From Anaerolineales bacterium (GTDB lineage: Bacteria > Chloroflexota > Anaerolineae > UBA7937), in the NCBI GenBank assembly GCA_030593425.1, contig JAUVHF010000004.1, positions 1-23,636 of the forward strand: a stretch of DNA of 23,636 nucleotides, in the 5' to 3' direction. The first letter of the stretch is position 1. Every line of letters begins with the position of its first letter. The position numbers and the translations under genes were made by a program. Below are positions 1 to 7,598 of the stretch, piece by piece. Under the pieces are notes generated by a model that searched no databases, was not told the DNA's origin, and saw nothing but the letters and a program-made list of their open reading frames with translations.

Positions 1-11
1 AAGAAGAAGGA

Positions 12-915
12 TCACCCCACCTGTGAAAGTCGCTCCCGGAGCAGTCTGGCGTTCACCACGCTCTGATCATGGTAACAGGTATTGATCATCAGATGGACTT
101 CCCTCGCCTCCTCGGCTATCTCCCTGATCTTGGGCACCCATTCGTCTATCTCCTCCCGCTCATAGTACCAGTTTGAACCTTTCGGCGGCGGCGATCCCCT
201 TCTTCTCCCAGGTATCGGTATTCCGTCCATGAAAGCGCACTATAGCGATGTCGCTGGTCACGGCGGCCAGAGGAGGACAACTGGACCGGAACCCCTGGGG
301 CTCATCTACACAGACGAAGGTCATACCGTAGGCCTCCAAGAAACCCAAGGTGTCTTCTACGTTGTCCTGGTTGAGCCATACGTTATTCCGGAACTCGATA
401 GCCAGTCGGTAGTGGGGGAGACTCCTCTGGCAGCCTAAGATATGGGAGAACCCCTTTCGGCCGGGGAAAAACCAACGGGGGAACTGAAAGAGGATCGTCC
501 CCAGTTTTCCTGCCTCGTGGAGGGGTCTCAAGGCGCTGTCGAACATACCCCATAGTTCATCGCGCAGTTCACCCGGCACATCGTCGAAGCAGATCCTCTC
601 CTTCGCTTGGGCCTCTGGGGGGAGACCCACAAATATCTGCTTGGGGAGGCCATAGGTGCAGGTAGGGTGGTTGGTGAAGAGGCTATAGGCCTTCACGTTG
701 AAGGTGAACTGCTCAGGAGTCCGCTCCACCCAGAGGCGGGAGTTCCTCTCCGAGGGCAGGGCGTAGTACGAACTATCCACCTCCACCAGGGGAAACTCGC
801 GGGCATAATATTGTAGGCGGCCCTTGGCATCATCGACCCCTGGAGGGTAGAAGGTCCGGCTTTCGATGAGGTTCTTGTCTGTCCAAGAACAAAGGCCAAT
901 ACGGACCTCACCCAT
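12..915 (-). pseudogene. DUF72 family protein gene, interrupted by one frameshift
   Basis: The first part (915 down to about 175) encodes a DUF72 protein (YecE-like TIM-barrel family of unknown function): IGLCSWTDK, FYPPG, the RLQYYA...VEVDSSYY core, FNVKAYSLFTNHP and FQFPRWF. The reading ends at TGA just after AAERFKLVL, but the family tail (NWYYEREEIDEWV...AREVHLMINTCYHD...NARLLRERL) continues in another frame to a TGA at 12-14. Dropping one A from the AAA near 174-176 restores ERFNWYYERE and a protein of about 300 residues. The start is ATG at 915 (MGEVRIG) behind AGGTAGGGAG; an upstream in-frame ATG at 936 lies inside a TATAAT hexamer (935-940, minus strand) and is unlikely. The lesion is one base in a short A run, so a sequencing error, a fresh mutation or frameshifting are all possible. 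Family membership is clear; molecular function is unknown. Confidence 0.85.
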
Positions 916-968
916 CTCCCTACCTCTCCATCTCATTATATCATATCTCGCCCTTCAGGGAGGGCTTT

Positions 969-997
969 TTGCCACCACCCCTCCCCTATGTTAGAAT
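969..997 (+). promoter_or_regulatory. Sigma70-type promoter of the ferritin-like gene
   Basis: A -35 TTGCCA (969-974) is followed 17 bp later by -10 TAGAAT (992-997) with an upstream TG (extended -10). The predicted start of transcription is near 1004, giving a leader of about 38 nt with GGAGG before the ATG. The divergent DUF72 gene has its own TATAAT at 940-935 on the other strand. Confidence 0.65.
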
Positions 998-1041
998 AGA
1001 CGGCGCGTTTGATCGCCCGTGGGAATGATTTAGGAGGGCCG

Positions 1042-1572
1042 ATGAACGAAGGGATGGATTTCGCTTTATCCGTTCTACGCCAGGCTATGGGCAACGAACT
1101 GGAAGGCCGAGCGCTATATCTGGAAGCCGTGGAGAGAACCGAGGACGAACTGGGCCAGAGGATGTTTCGCTCCCTGGCCCAGGATGAAGAGGGGCACCTG
1201 CAGATCCTCCAGGTCGAATACGGTGCTATCACGGGAACGGGTCGGTGGCTTGACCTCGAGGCCACTCAAAGGGAAGAGCCTCATCCCTCTGTGCGCTTCT
1301 TCCCTCAGGAGGAGGCGATAGAAAGGTTGATCCCTGAAGACGCCAGCGACCTCGACGCTCTGAAGATAGCCATGGATTTCGAGCGCCGCGGCTACAGGCT
1401 CTACGAGAAAGCGGCCGCCGAAACCTCCGATCCTACCGCCCAGGCTGTCTTCCGCTTCCTGGTCGAGGAGGAGAGCAGGCATTGCGCTCTCCTCGACAAC
1501 GCCCACGACTACTTGGCTAATCAAGGGATCTGGTATTTCGACGACCTGGAGAAGCCTTTCTTCGAGGGATAA
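1042..1572 (+). CDS. Ferritin-like / rubrerythrin-type diiron protein
   Basis: A 176-residue protein with two ferritin-type helical pairs. Expected diiron ligands are visible: E21 in NELEGRALY, E49xxH52 in DEEGH, a glutamate in MDFERRGY, and ExxH in EEESRHCALL. It resembles the rubrerythrin-type ferritin-like family but has no C-terminal rubredoxin CxxC domain, so electrons would have to come from another protein. Such proteins bind iron and often act in peroxide or iron stress; that role is inferred from the family. The start is ATG 1042, 5 nt after TAGGAGGG; an earlier in-frame ATG at 1009 lacks a ribosome binding site and would add eleven unconserved residues. It is transcribed alone from the promoter at 969-997. 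Its last 56 nt overlap the convergent DUF1848 gene. Confidence 0.85.
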   Translation: MNEGMDFALSVLRQAMGNELEGRALYLEAVERTEDELGQRMFRSLAQDEEGHLQILQVEYGAITGTGRWLDLEATQREEPHPSVRFFPQEEAIERLIPEDASDLDALKIAMDFERRGYRLYEKAAAETSDPTAQAVFRFLVEEESRHCALLDNAHDYLANQGIWYFDDLEKPFFEG

Positions 1573-2398
1573 AGGGGTTAGCATAGCAGTAGACACAGCT
1601 ACCAGGGCAACGCTGACTATAGGATCCTATCTCCACGCTCACAGTACAACCACACTCCTTCCGTTGCCCCCGATCCTTTTCGGTATCAGCGAGCAACCCC
1701 TTGGGGTGGAGTTCAGCCAAGAGCCGCCCGTCGATGCAACTTGAAGGGAGAGCACCGACGCTTTCCAGAGCCTGGTCGCTGCAAGCGTAGATGGTCAGGC
1801 CCAGGGAACGGCCCATATCTACTAGGGTGCCGGCTATTTTGAGTCGCTCCTCTAATGGCGGGTCGTACCAACTCCAACCGAGCCGCTTCAACACTTTACC
1901 ATATAGCGTGGCGAAGGAGATCCGCACATCTTTAACGCCTTGGCGAACACACTCTTTGAAGATCTCTTTGGCGTAGGGAAGGTTGCTTCTGACCCCATCC
2001 TCTCTCCAATGGATGATAGGGTCGAAGCGGACGGTGACCCGGTGGGGATGGCCCACGAACCGGATAAGAGGCGGCAACTGCTCCATCGCCTCCTTCCAAG
2101 GGGGAACCCCGGGCTCCAGGGGCATCCCTCCCAGCCCGGTGACGGTGAAATGGCAGAAAATATGATCGTAGACCGCCAGCGCCTCCCTGAGGCTTCCCCT
2201 GTTGGCCAGAAGCCTAGAGTAATCTTTGGACCAAAGGACGAGGGTATGCACATCCTCCGGCCGCAGAGAGACGACCTTTTCTCGGCCGCCCCAGGGCGGC
2301 TTCACCCGCACCCAACCCTGATGGATGGCCCGCGCCATCCAACCCGGGTACCCCAGGGGGAGGTCTGTCCGTCGGGAGGCGGAGATGACCGTTTTCAT
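1517..2398 (-). CDS. DUF1848 family protein with C-terminal CX3CX2C cysteine cluster
   Basis: A 293-residue protein matching the DUF1848 family: N-terminal MKTVISASRRTDLP, then WSKDY, FHFTVTG-like FCHFTVTG, VTVRFDPIIHW and VRISFATLY. The C-terminal part carries CGCTVSVEIGSYSQ followed by CPGSCVYCYAN, that is CX3CX2C, the spacing used for the [4Fe-4S] cluster of radical SAM enzymes, but placed at the C-terminus. Function is not known; an iron-sulfur enzyme role is inference. The start ATG 2398 agrees with the family N-terminus; only a weak AAGAG precedes it. The gene is divergent from the ROK kinase with a 37-nt gap and overlaps the ferritin gene end by 56 nt. Stop is TAG. Confidence 0.85.
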   Translation of the reverse strand: MKTVISASRRTDLPLGYPGWMARAIHQGWVRVKPPWGGREKVVSLRPEDVHTLVLWSKDYSRLLANRGSLREALAVYDHIFCHFTVTGLGGMPLEPGVPPWKEAMEQLPPLIRFVGHPHRVTVRFDPIIHWREDGVRSNLPYAKEIFKECVRQGVKDVRISFATLYGKVLKRLGWSWYDPPLEERLKIAGTLVDMGRSLGLTIYACSDQALESVGALPSSCIDGRLLAELHPKGLLADTEKDRGQRKECGCTVSVEIGSYSQRCPGSCVYCYANPFIPRRKASPGRRNTRSLD

Positions 2399-2411
2399 CT
2401 CTTATTCTTGT

Positions 2412-2440
2412 ATCATAGAAGAGGAGTGGAGGCAAGTGAA
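2412..2440 (-). promoter_or_regulatory. Possible promoter of the DUF1848 gene
   Basis: On the minus strand TTCACT (2440-2435) and TATGAT (2417-2412) are 17 bp apart. The -35 is weak and lies inside the start of the divergent ROK gene. The same hexamer reads TATCAT on the plus strand, so it could serve both directions, but I find no matching plus-strand -35. Confidence 0.3.
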
Positions 2441-3377
2441 GGATAACGTCGTGGCCGTAGATCTGGGCGGCACCCACATCCGCTCAGCACTCATAAATGA
2501 AAAGGGCGAGATATTGGCCCGCGCTCAGAGGGAGACCCTGGCTCAGGAAGGACCGGAGCCGGTCATACGACGCATCGAGGCCTGCATCCGAGATGTGGCC
2601 AGAGGTACCGAGCCCGTCAGCATCGCCGCCCCCGGCCCCTTGAACCCCTGGAAGGGGATCGTCCATCAGGCTCCAAACCTACCAGGCTGGCGTGAGGTGC
2701 CCCTGGCCGATATCCTCCATCGTGCCTTCAAGGTGCCCGTCTATCTGAATAACGACGCCAACCTAGCGGCCTTGGGGGAGCACCGCTTCGGCGCTGGCCA
2801 GGGGGTAAACGATCTCATCTATCTCACCATCAGCACGGGGATAGGTGGGGGCATCATCACTCAGGGAAGGCTCCTCCTGGGAGCCAGGGGGCTCGCCGCA
2901 GAGGTCGGACACATGATCCTGGAACCGGAGGGGCCTCCTTGTGGCTGTGGAGGCCGAGGTCACCTAGAGTCCCTCGCCTCCGGCCCAGCCATTGCTCGGC
3001 GAGCGGTGGAGGAGATGGAGAAAGGGACCGAGACATCCATCACCAGGCTGGTGAAAGGCAACCTGAGCAAGGTTACAGCCAGGGTGGTGGCTCAAGCCGC
3101 CGAGGCGGGGGACCCCTTAGCCAACTCCATCTTCAAAGAGGCCGGCTTCTACATCGGATTGGGGATCGCTAACCTCCTACATATCCTGAACCCCCAACTG
3201 GTCATTTTGGGCGGCGGGGTGAGCAAGGCGGGTGATCTCCTCTTCGACCCTATCCGGGCTACGGCGGAGGCCCGAGCCATCCCGTCTATCAAACAAGGGG
3301 TGAAAATCGTCCCCTCCGCTCTGGGAGATGATGCAGGTCTCATGGGAGCAGCGGCCTTCGTGCTGGAGGCAGAATAG
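2436..3377 (+). CDS. ROK family sugar kinase (glucokinase-like)
   Basis: A 313-residue cytoplasmic kinase of the ROK family, which phosphorylates a hexose using ATP; glucose is the usual substrate for this type but cannot be fixed from sequence. The N-terminal phosphate loop is VDLGGTH (8-14), the catalytic aspartate is D107 in LNNDAN, then STGIGGG (133-139), EVGH (156-159) and the zinc site CGCGGRGHLE (169-178), in which histidine takes the place of the third cysteine of the CxCGxxGCxE consensus. The C-terminal half has LVILGGGVS. The start chosen is GTG 2436, preceded by GAGGAG and GGAGG; the open frame runs further upstream without conservation. It stands alone between a divergent gene and the convergent miaA. 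Stop is TAG. Confidence 0.85.
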   Translation: MKDNVVAVDLGGTHIRSALINEKGEILARAQRETLAQEGPEPVIRRIEACIRDVARGTEPVSIAAPGPLNPWKGIVHQAPNLPGWREVPLADILHRAFKVPVYLNNDANLAALGEHRFGAGQGVNDLIYLTISTGIGGGIITQGRLLLGARGLAAEVGHMILEPEGPPCGCGGRGHLESLASGPAIARRAVEEMEKGTETSITRLVKGNLSKVTARVVAQAAEAGDPLANSIFKEAGFYIGLGIANLLHILNPQLVILGGGVSKAGDLLFDPIRATAEARAIPSIKQGVKIVPSALGDDAGLMGAAAFVLEAE

Positions 3378-3487
3378 GTGGGTCGGGTGTGGCGAGGGTG
3401 TATTGGGATGACTACACGAACGCAGACATCCTAACCTAGACTTCCAGCCTCTGTCCGCCTTGCACCTATTCAGGATCAAATAGAGCA

Positions 3488-3501
3488 CATCTCCAGAGAT
3501 G
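3488..3501 (-). terminator. Small hairpin after miaA
   Basis: CATCTC and GAGATG form a 6-bp stem with a 2-nt loop nine nt after the miaA stop. No convincing T run follows (TGCTCTATTTG), so termination here is only a possibility. The rest of the ROK-miaA gap shows nothing recognisable. Confidence 0.25.
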
Positions 3502-3509
3502 GTCTATCA

Positions 3510-4439
3510 CTACGCGAAGGCATCCAGAAACACTTCCACCACTGCTCTTGCCTCAGCGTATGGATCCCCATCCACCTCTATCCACTTTATCGTCTCATCG
3601 TCCAGCCTGAACCACCCATACTGCTGCCGCACGAAGCGGCGGGTCTCCGATTTGATCATCCGCACCGCTTCCCCCAGATCGACTTCGCCTCGCAAGTAGA
3701 GCCCCAACTGCTTATAGCCCAGCCCCGACATGGCCGGCAGATGGTAACCATACCCCTTCTCCACGAGTCTCTTGACCTCCTCCAGCAACCCCATCCCCAT
3801 CATCCTATCCACCCTCTCATCGATGCGCCGGTAGAGCCTTTTCCGTTCCATAGCCAGCCCCATCTTGAGAATTCTGTAAGGCGGCGGCTCCTTTCTCTGC
3901 AACCGGGAGATGGGCTGGCCCGTAGCCTCGTACACCTCCAAGGCCCGAACCACCCGCTGTACATTTTGGGGGTCTATCCGGGCCGCAGCCGTAGGGTCCA
4001 CCTCTTTGAGCCGGGCATGCAACGCCTCCGCCCCCCTCTCTCGAGCCTCCTTCATGAGCGCCCTCCGTCGAGCCAGGTTTGGCTTCACGCGGGGAACAGA
4101 GAACCCTTCCACTAAAGCCTTCACATAGAGCCCCGTCCCCCCCACCAGGAAGGGCAGTCGCCCCCTGGACAGGACCCCGTCAATGGCCTCATAAGCCTTC
4201 TCTTGGTATTGAACCAGGGTGAACCCCTCATCAGGCTCGATCAGATCCACAAGATGATGAGGGACCCTGCGCCTCTCTTCGACTGTGGGCTTGGCGGTGC
4301 CGATATCCATCCCCTTATACGTCTGCCGGGAGTCGGCGGAGATCACCTCGCCCCCGAACTCCTCACATAGGCGGAGCGCCAGTTCTGTCTTTCCCACCGC
4401 CGTAGGTCCCACGATGGCAATGAGGGCTCTAGAGACCAT
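3510..4439 (-). CDS. miaA: tRNA dimethylallyltransferase
   Basis: MiaA adds a dimethylallyl group to N6 of A37 in tRNAs that read UNN codons, the first step toward ms2i6A. The 309-residue protein has the P-loop GPTAVGKT at the N-terminus, ISADSRQTYKGMDIGTAKP, HHLVDL, FLVGGTGLYVKAL, RRVVRALEVY, and the C-terminal QQYGWFR, all in family order and at normal length. Start ATG 4439 (or the GTG just before it at 4442) overlaps the end of yraN by about 11 nt and has little Shine-Dalgarno sequence, which suggests translational coupling to yraN. Stop is TAG followed at once by TGA and another TAG. Confidence 0.96.
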   Translation of the reverse strand: MVSRALIAIVGPTAVGKTELALRLCEEFGGEVISADSRQTYKGMDIGTAKPTVEERRRVPHHLVDLIEPDEGFTLVQYQEKAYEAIDGVLSRGRLPFLVGGTGLYVKALVEGFSVPRVKPNLARRRALMKEARERGAEALHARLKEVDPTAAARIDPQNVQRVVRALEVYEATGQPISRLQRKEPPPYRILKMGLAMERKRLYRRIDERVDRMMGMGLLEEVKRLVEKGYGYHLPAMSGLGYKQLGLYLRGEVDLGEAVRMIKSETRRFVRQQYGWFRLDDETIKWIEVDGDPYAEARAVVEVFLDAFA

Positions 4440-4806
4440 CACCCGTTACCGCATTCACTACATGATTGAGGCGACAAAAATCACCTCTCAACTGGATAGC
4501 CACCAGATCGATCCGCCATTCCCTCGCCGATTCACCCTGCTCTTGAAGATAGCCTTGTGCTACTTTGATCAGCCTCTGGGCCTTGGCTGGGGTGATCGAC
4601 TCCTCGGGCGTGCCGTACTCCCTGGTGCTGCGCGCCCTCACCTCCACGAAGACGAGACAATCCCCCTCCTGGGCCACGATATCCATCTCTCCCGCTCCGC
4701 TCCGATAGTTCCTCTGGAGTATGAGATGCCCCTTCTTCTCCAGATAACTAGCCGCCAACTCTTCCCCCCGACGACCCAAACTCCTTCGCCATTCTTGAGG
4801 CTTCAT
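4429..4806 (-). CDS. yraN: UPF0102 (YraN) family nuclease-like protein
   Basis: A 125-residue UPF0102 protein: GRRGEELAASYLEKKGHLIL, QRNYRSGAGEMDIVAQ, LVFVEVRAR and ITPAKAQRLI. The family has the PD-(D/E)xK nuclease-type core (here D of GEMDIV, E-V-R of VEVRAR); biochemical role in most bacteria is unsettled. Start ATG 4806 is preceded by GGAGAGAAG. It is followed directly by miaA with a short overlap, so the two are probably one transcript. Stop is TAG. Confidence 0.9.
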   Translation of the reverse strand: MKPQEWRRSLGRRGEELAASYLEKKGHLILQRNYRSGAGEMDIVAQEGDCLVFVEVRARSTREYGTPEESITPAKAQRLIKVAQGYLQEQGESAREWRIDLVAIQLRGDFCRLNHVVNAVTGDGL

Positions 4807-4844
4807 CTTCTCTCCACGGTCAAAAAAGATACCACAGATTCACC

Positions 4845-4872
4845 AAAAAAGACCCCTTCCGCCAGGGAAGAG
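4845..4872 (-). terminator. Rho-independent terminator after the GYD gene
   Basis: On the minus strand CTCTTCC, loop CTGGC and GGAAGGG form a 7-bp stem (one G-U pair) followed by GTCTTTTTT. It lies in the 160-nt gap between the GYD gene and yraN, so it probably ends the GYD transcript and leaves yraN-miaA on a separate one. No clear promoter for yraN is visible. Confidence 0.6.
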
Positions 4873-4965
4873 ATCGATTGCTTCGGACGGCTTAACATCT
4901 CGCCTTCCTCGCCTTGGGGCTGAGAGCAGAGGGCTAAAAGAGGGGTGGAGGTGCTAGGGGTCTTT

Positions 4966-5250
4966 CTACTCCAACTTGGCGATGAATTCATCGATAGGGA
5001 TAGCGGCCAAGGTCTGAATCTTGACGCTCCCCCGGGAACCCAGTTCTATCGAGACGCGAGCCACCGTCTCGTTATCGGGAGCCTCCACTATGTTTACGAA
5101 ATCGTATTGCCCCAAAACAGCGTACTGGGCCTTAACCTTCACGCCCAGGGCCTCGATCTCCCGGTTAACCTCTTTGATCCGCCCTGGACGCTCTTTGATC
5201 GTCTTCGCTCCTTCGTCCGTCAAGGTGCTCAGCATGATATAGGTGGCCAT
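4966..5250 (-). CDS. GYD-domain protein
   Basis: A 94-residue protein of the GYD family (named for the conserved G-Y-D; here LGQYDFVNIVEAPD). It opens with MATYIMLSTLTDEGAKTIKERP and has the ferredoxin-like pattern of the family, ending IQTLAAIPIDEFIAKLE. Function is unknown; these small dimeric alpha/beta proteins are common next to varied metabolic genes. The start is ATG 5250 behind a strong GGAGGGAGGAGA; the frame stays open for another 80 codons upstream, but that part is arginine- and serine-rich, unconserved and lies across the promoter. Stop is TAG, followed by a terminator. Confidence 0.85.
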   Translation of the reverse strand: MATYIMLSTLTDEGAKTIKERPGRIKEVNREIEALGVKVKAQYAVLGQYDFVNIVEAPDNETVARVSIELGSRGSVKIQTLAAIPIDEFIAKLE

Positions 5251-5288
5251 TCTCCTCCCTCCTCTTTTCTGACCTCCACCCCAAAGCC

Positions 5289-5317
5289 AGTATAGCATGG
5301 AGGGCAGGGTAAAGCAA
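5289..5317 (-). promoter_or_regulatory. Promoter of the GYD gene
   Basis: Minus-strand TTGCTT (5317-5312) and TATACT (5294-5289) with 17 bp between and a TG one base before the -10. Its -35 sits only 7 bp from the -35 of the divergent beta-helix gene. Confidence 0.55.
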
Positions 5318-5324
5318 AAGAGGC

Positions 5325-5353
5325 TTGACCGCTTTCCTCCTCTCTGATATATT
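5325..5353 (+). promoter_or_regulatory. Promoter of the beta-helix gene
   Basis: TTGACC (5325-5330), 17 bp, TATATT (5348-5353). Predicted transcription start near 5360, leader about 57 nt, ending in GGAGGAGGAG before ATG 5417. Confidence 0.75.
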
Positions 5354-5416
5354 GAGCCAAAGCAGAACCCCTGCCAGGAAATAGGTCGGCTTTTTCGTCT
5401 GGGGCTGGAGGAGGAG

Positions 5417-6781
5417 ATGAGAAGCAGAACCCTGACCTCGCTATTGACCACCATCTTCCTAGTACTGCTGGTGGCTGCAACCCTGGCCACCAGGGTGACA
5501 AGGGCCTCTGGCCCTCTCTACGTCTCGACTGATGGCTTCTGCGGGGAGAACATCCCCTGCTACACCAACGTGCAGGTTGCCCTGAACGCAGCCTTACCCT
5601 TTGACGAGATACTCGTCGCCACGGGCACCTACACAGACACCGCGGGCACAGTGGCCGAGATCACCGAGACGATAACGCTGCAGGGCGGTTGGAACGCCGA
5701 TTTCACCGCCTGCGATCCCGAGGCTTATCCCACTACCCTGGACGCCCAAGGGCAGGGGCGAGTGGTCTACATCTACGGCGATATCTCCCCCACCATCGAT
5801 GGCTTCATCATCACCGGGGGCAACGCCGACGCTGAGGCCCACTATCGCAGGCAGGGCGGAGGCATCTACAGTACAGGCGCGGACCCCGTCATCCAGAACA
5901 ACGTCATCACGGACAACATCGCCAGCACCAGCACCAGCGCTAGTGACTTCGGCTTTGGAGGTGGCCTCTACCTGTATGATGCCTCGGCCTCGGCTCTCGT
6001 CAGCGGCAACCAGATACTCTCCAACACCGCCAGCACGGGCTACACGGGCTACGGGGGTGGCCTGTACCTCCACCACAGCGACGCCACTGTCAGCGGTAAC
6101 ACCATCAGCGGTAACACCGCTGGCATCGCCCCAAACAGCGAGGGGGGTGGCGTTATGCTCAACTACAGCAACGCCACGCTCGACGGCAACCGTATTATCA
6201 CTAACACAGCGCCTGGTGGCGGCGGTCTCAATGTAGTTACAAGCGCTCCTTTCACCCTCACCAATAACGTTATCGCCCAGAATCGGGCCGATGGTGTGGC
6301 GGGAGGGATACGGGTGTGGGGTTCAGTTGGCCTCCCCACCAGTGGGGCGCTAATCAACAACACCATCGCCCAGAACAACCTGGGGAGCGGTGATGAAGGG
6401 GTGTACGCAACCGGTACCACCACGCTCACCCTGACCAACAATATCGTCGTCAGCCACACCTACGGAATCCTCGCCGCTAGTGACACCACCGTCATGGCCG
6501 ATTACACGCTATTCTATGGCAACACCAACGACACCGCAGGCGGTGGCTCCATCAACAGCACCCATGAGGTAAGCGGCGACCCCCTCTTCGCGGACCCGGA
6601 GTACCACATCCAGGTAAACTCTCCCGCCATCAACAAGGGCACCTTCAGCGGAGCACCAGCCACCGATTTCGAGGGAGACCCTCGACCTCATGACTGCTTC
6701 GTTGACATTGGGGCCGACGAGAACACCGCCAGCGATCAGTGCAAGAGAGTCTACCTCCCCCTCATCTTGAAGAACTACTGA
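5417..6781 (+). CDS. Secreted parallel beta-helix protein with YLPLILKNY C-terminal tail
   Basis: A 454-residue exported protein. Residues 1-31 form a Sec-type signal peptide (basic start, hydrophobic LLTTIFLVLLVAATLA, cleavage near RASG). Residues 125-345 hold at least six right-handed beta-helix (PbH1-like) repeats, each starting with GGGIY/GGGLY/GGGV and ending near GNxIxxNTA or NNVIAQN. Residues 385-436 resemble the choice-of-anchor Q region (GDPLFADPEYHIQ, SPAINKGT, FEGDPRPHDCFVDIGADE). The last residues, CKRVYLPLILKNY, match a short C-terminal tail common on secreted Chloroflexota proteins, probably an anchoring or sorting signal. No catalytic residues of a known polysaccharide lyase stand out, so adhesion, envelope structure or glycan binding are all open. 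Start ATG 5417 follows GGAGGAGGAG. Confidence 0.85.
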   Translation: MRSRTLTSLLTTIFLVLLVAATLATRVTRASGPLYVSTDGFCGENIPCYTNVQVALNAALPFDEILVATGTYTDTAGTVAEITETITLQGGWNADFTACDPEAYPTTLDAQGQGRVVYIYGDISPTIDGFIITGGNADAEAHYRRQGGGIYSTGADPVIQNNVITDNIASTSTSASDFGFGGGLYLYDASASALVSGNQILSNTASTGYTGYGGGLYLHHSDATVSGNTISGNTAGIAPNSEGGGVMLNYSNATLDGNRIITNTAPGGGGLNVVTSAPFTLTNNVIAQNRADGVAGGIRVWGSVGLPTSGALINNTIAQNNLGSGDEGVYATGTTTLTLTNNIVVSHTYGILAASDTTVMADYTLFYGNTNDTAGGGSINSTHEVSGDPLFADPEYHIQVNSPAINKGTFSGAPATDFEGDPRPHDCFVDIGADENTASDQCKRVYLPLILKNY

Positions 6782-6806
6782 AACCGCCGCCTATGGACAG
6801 ATAAGA

Positions 6807-6839
6807 AGGGCCCCTTCCTAGTTGCTGGGAAGGGGCTTT
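6807..6839. terminator. Bidirectional terminator between the beta-helix gene and rnhB
   Basis: A perfect 9-bp stem (GCCCCTTCC at 6810-6818 with GGAAGGGGC at 6828-6836), extended by G-U pairs, loop of 9 nt, followed by TTTCCTCTT on the plus strand and by CTTCTTATC on the minus strand. It sits between two convergent genes. Confidence 0.7.
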
Positions 6840-6862
6840 CCTCTTGGCGCTTTCGCGCCTCT

Positions 6863-7528
6863 TCACACCATGAACCTCATGGGCCTAAAAGAGAGCCGAT
6901 GCAAGGGGGTGAGACCCAGACTCGAAAGTGCCTCCCGATGCTGGGGCGTCCCGTACCCCTTGTGTCGGGCGAAACCATACCCTGGATACTCCGCCTCAGA
7001 AGCGATCATCATGCGGTCCCGCTCGACCTTGGCCACGATAGAAGCACAGGCTATAGAGAGGGAGAGGTTGTCGCCCCGGACGATGCTCTTGTGGGGCAAA
7101 GACTCCTCAGGGAGGGACAAGAAATCGACCAGGAGGTAGTCGGGCTTCAAGGGGAGAGCGTCGAGGGCTCGCCTCATACCCAGCCTAGTGGCAGCCACGA
7201 TTCCCCTCTCGTCGATGAACTGAGGAGGCACGACCCCCATCCCTATCCCCATCGCCACCTCGATGACCTTCTCGAGGGCCTCCTCCCTCCGGCGGGGAGT
7301 GAGCAGTTTGGAATCGCGGACGCCCAAGAGTTTGGCTGGCAAATCGCGCCACTCCAGGGGTAAAACCACCGCCGCAGCCACCACCGGCCCCGCCCAGGAG
7401 CCCCGCCCCGCCTCGTCGAGCCCCGCTATCCGCCGGTAGCCGCGGCCAATAAGGGCTCGCTCCTCCCGGAGATGGGGATAATGCGCCTTTCGTGGACTAC
7501 GCTTTCCTCGCTTGGAAACGCCAGGCAT
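6863..7528 (-). CDS. rnhB: Ribonuclease HII
   Basis: RNase HII cuts RNA embedded in DNA, including single ribonucleotides and primers. The 221-residue protein has the active-site block AGLDEAGRG (D38, E39), then VVAAAVVLPL, RDSKLLTPRRRE, VDF (D135), VRGDNLSLSIACASIVAKVERDR (D153) and GFARHKGYGTPQH. The segment after DEAGRG reads SWAGP where PLAGP or PWAGP is more usual. A basic N-terminal stretch of about 25 residues precedes the core. Start ATG 7528 has only a weak upstream GGGGATGAG. It follows rplS by 70 nt, the common rplS-rnhB order. Stop is TGA. Confidence 0.95.
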   Translation of the reverse strand: MPGVSKRGKRSPRKAHYPHLREERALIGRGYRRIAGLDEAGRGSWAGPVVAAAVVLPLEWRDLPAKLLGVRDSKLLTPRRREEALEKVIEVAMGIGMGVVPPQFIDERGIVAATRLGMRRALDALPLKPDYLLVDFLSLPEESLPHKSIVRGDNLSLSIACASIVAKVERDRMMIASEAEYPGYGFARHKGYGTPQHREALSSLGLTPLHRLSFRPMRFMV

Positions 7529-7543
7529 AACTCATCCCCACGG

Positions 7544-7582
7544 AAAAAGAGGAGCCCCTCATATTCGGGCCTCCCCTTCTCT
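7544..7582 (-). terminator. Hairpin in the rplS-rnhB gap
   Basis: On the minus strand a 15-position imperfect stem (one G-G mismatch, a few G-U pairs) around loop GAATATGA, with its 3' arm ending GGGGCTCCTCTTTTTCC. It could end or attenuate rplS transcription before rnhB, which has no obvious promoter of its own. Confidence 0.45.
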
Positions 7583-7598
7583 TCCTACCCAACAAACC

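Noticed and set aside
4285..4923. 212-codon plus-strand open frame across miaA and yraN
   Set aside because: Shadow of two well-identified minus-strand genes and a terminator.
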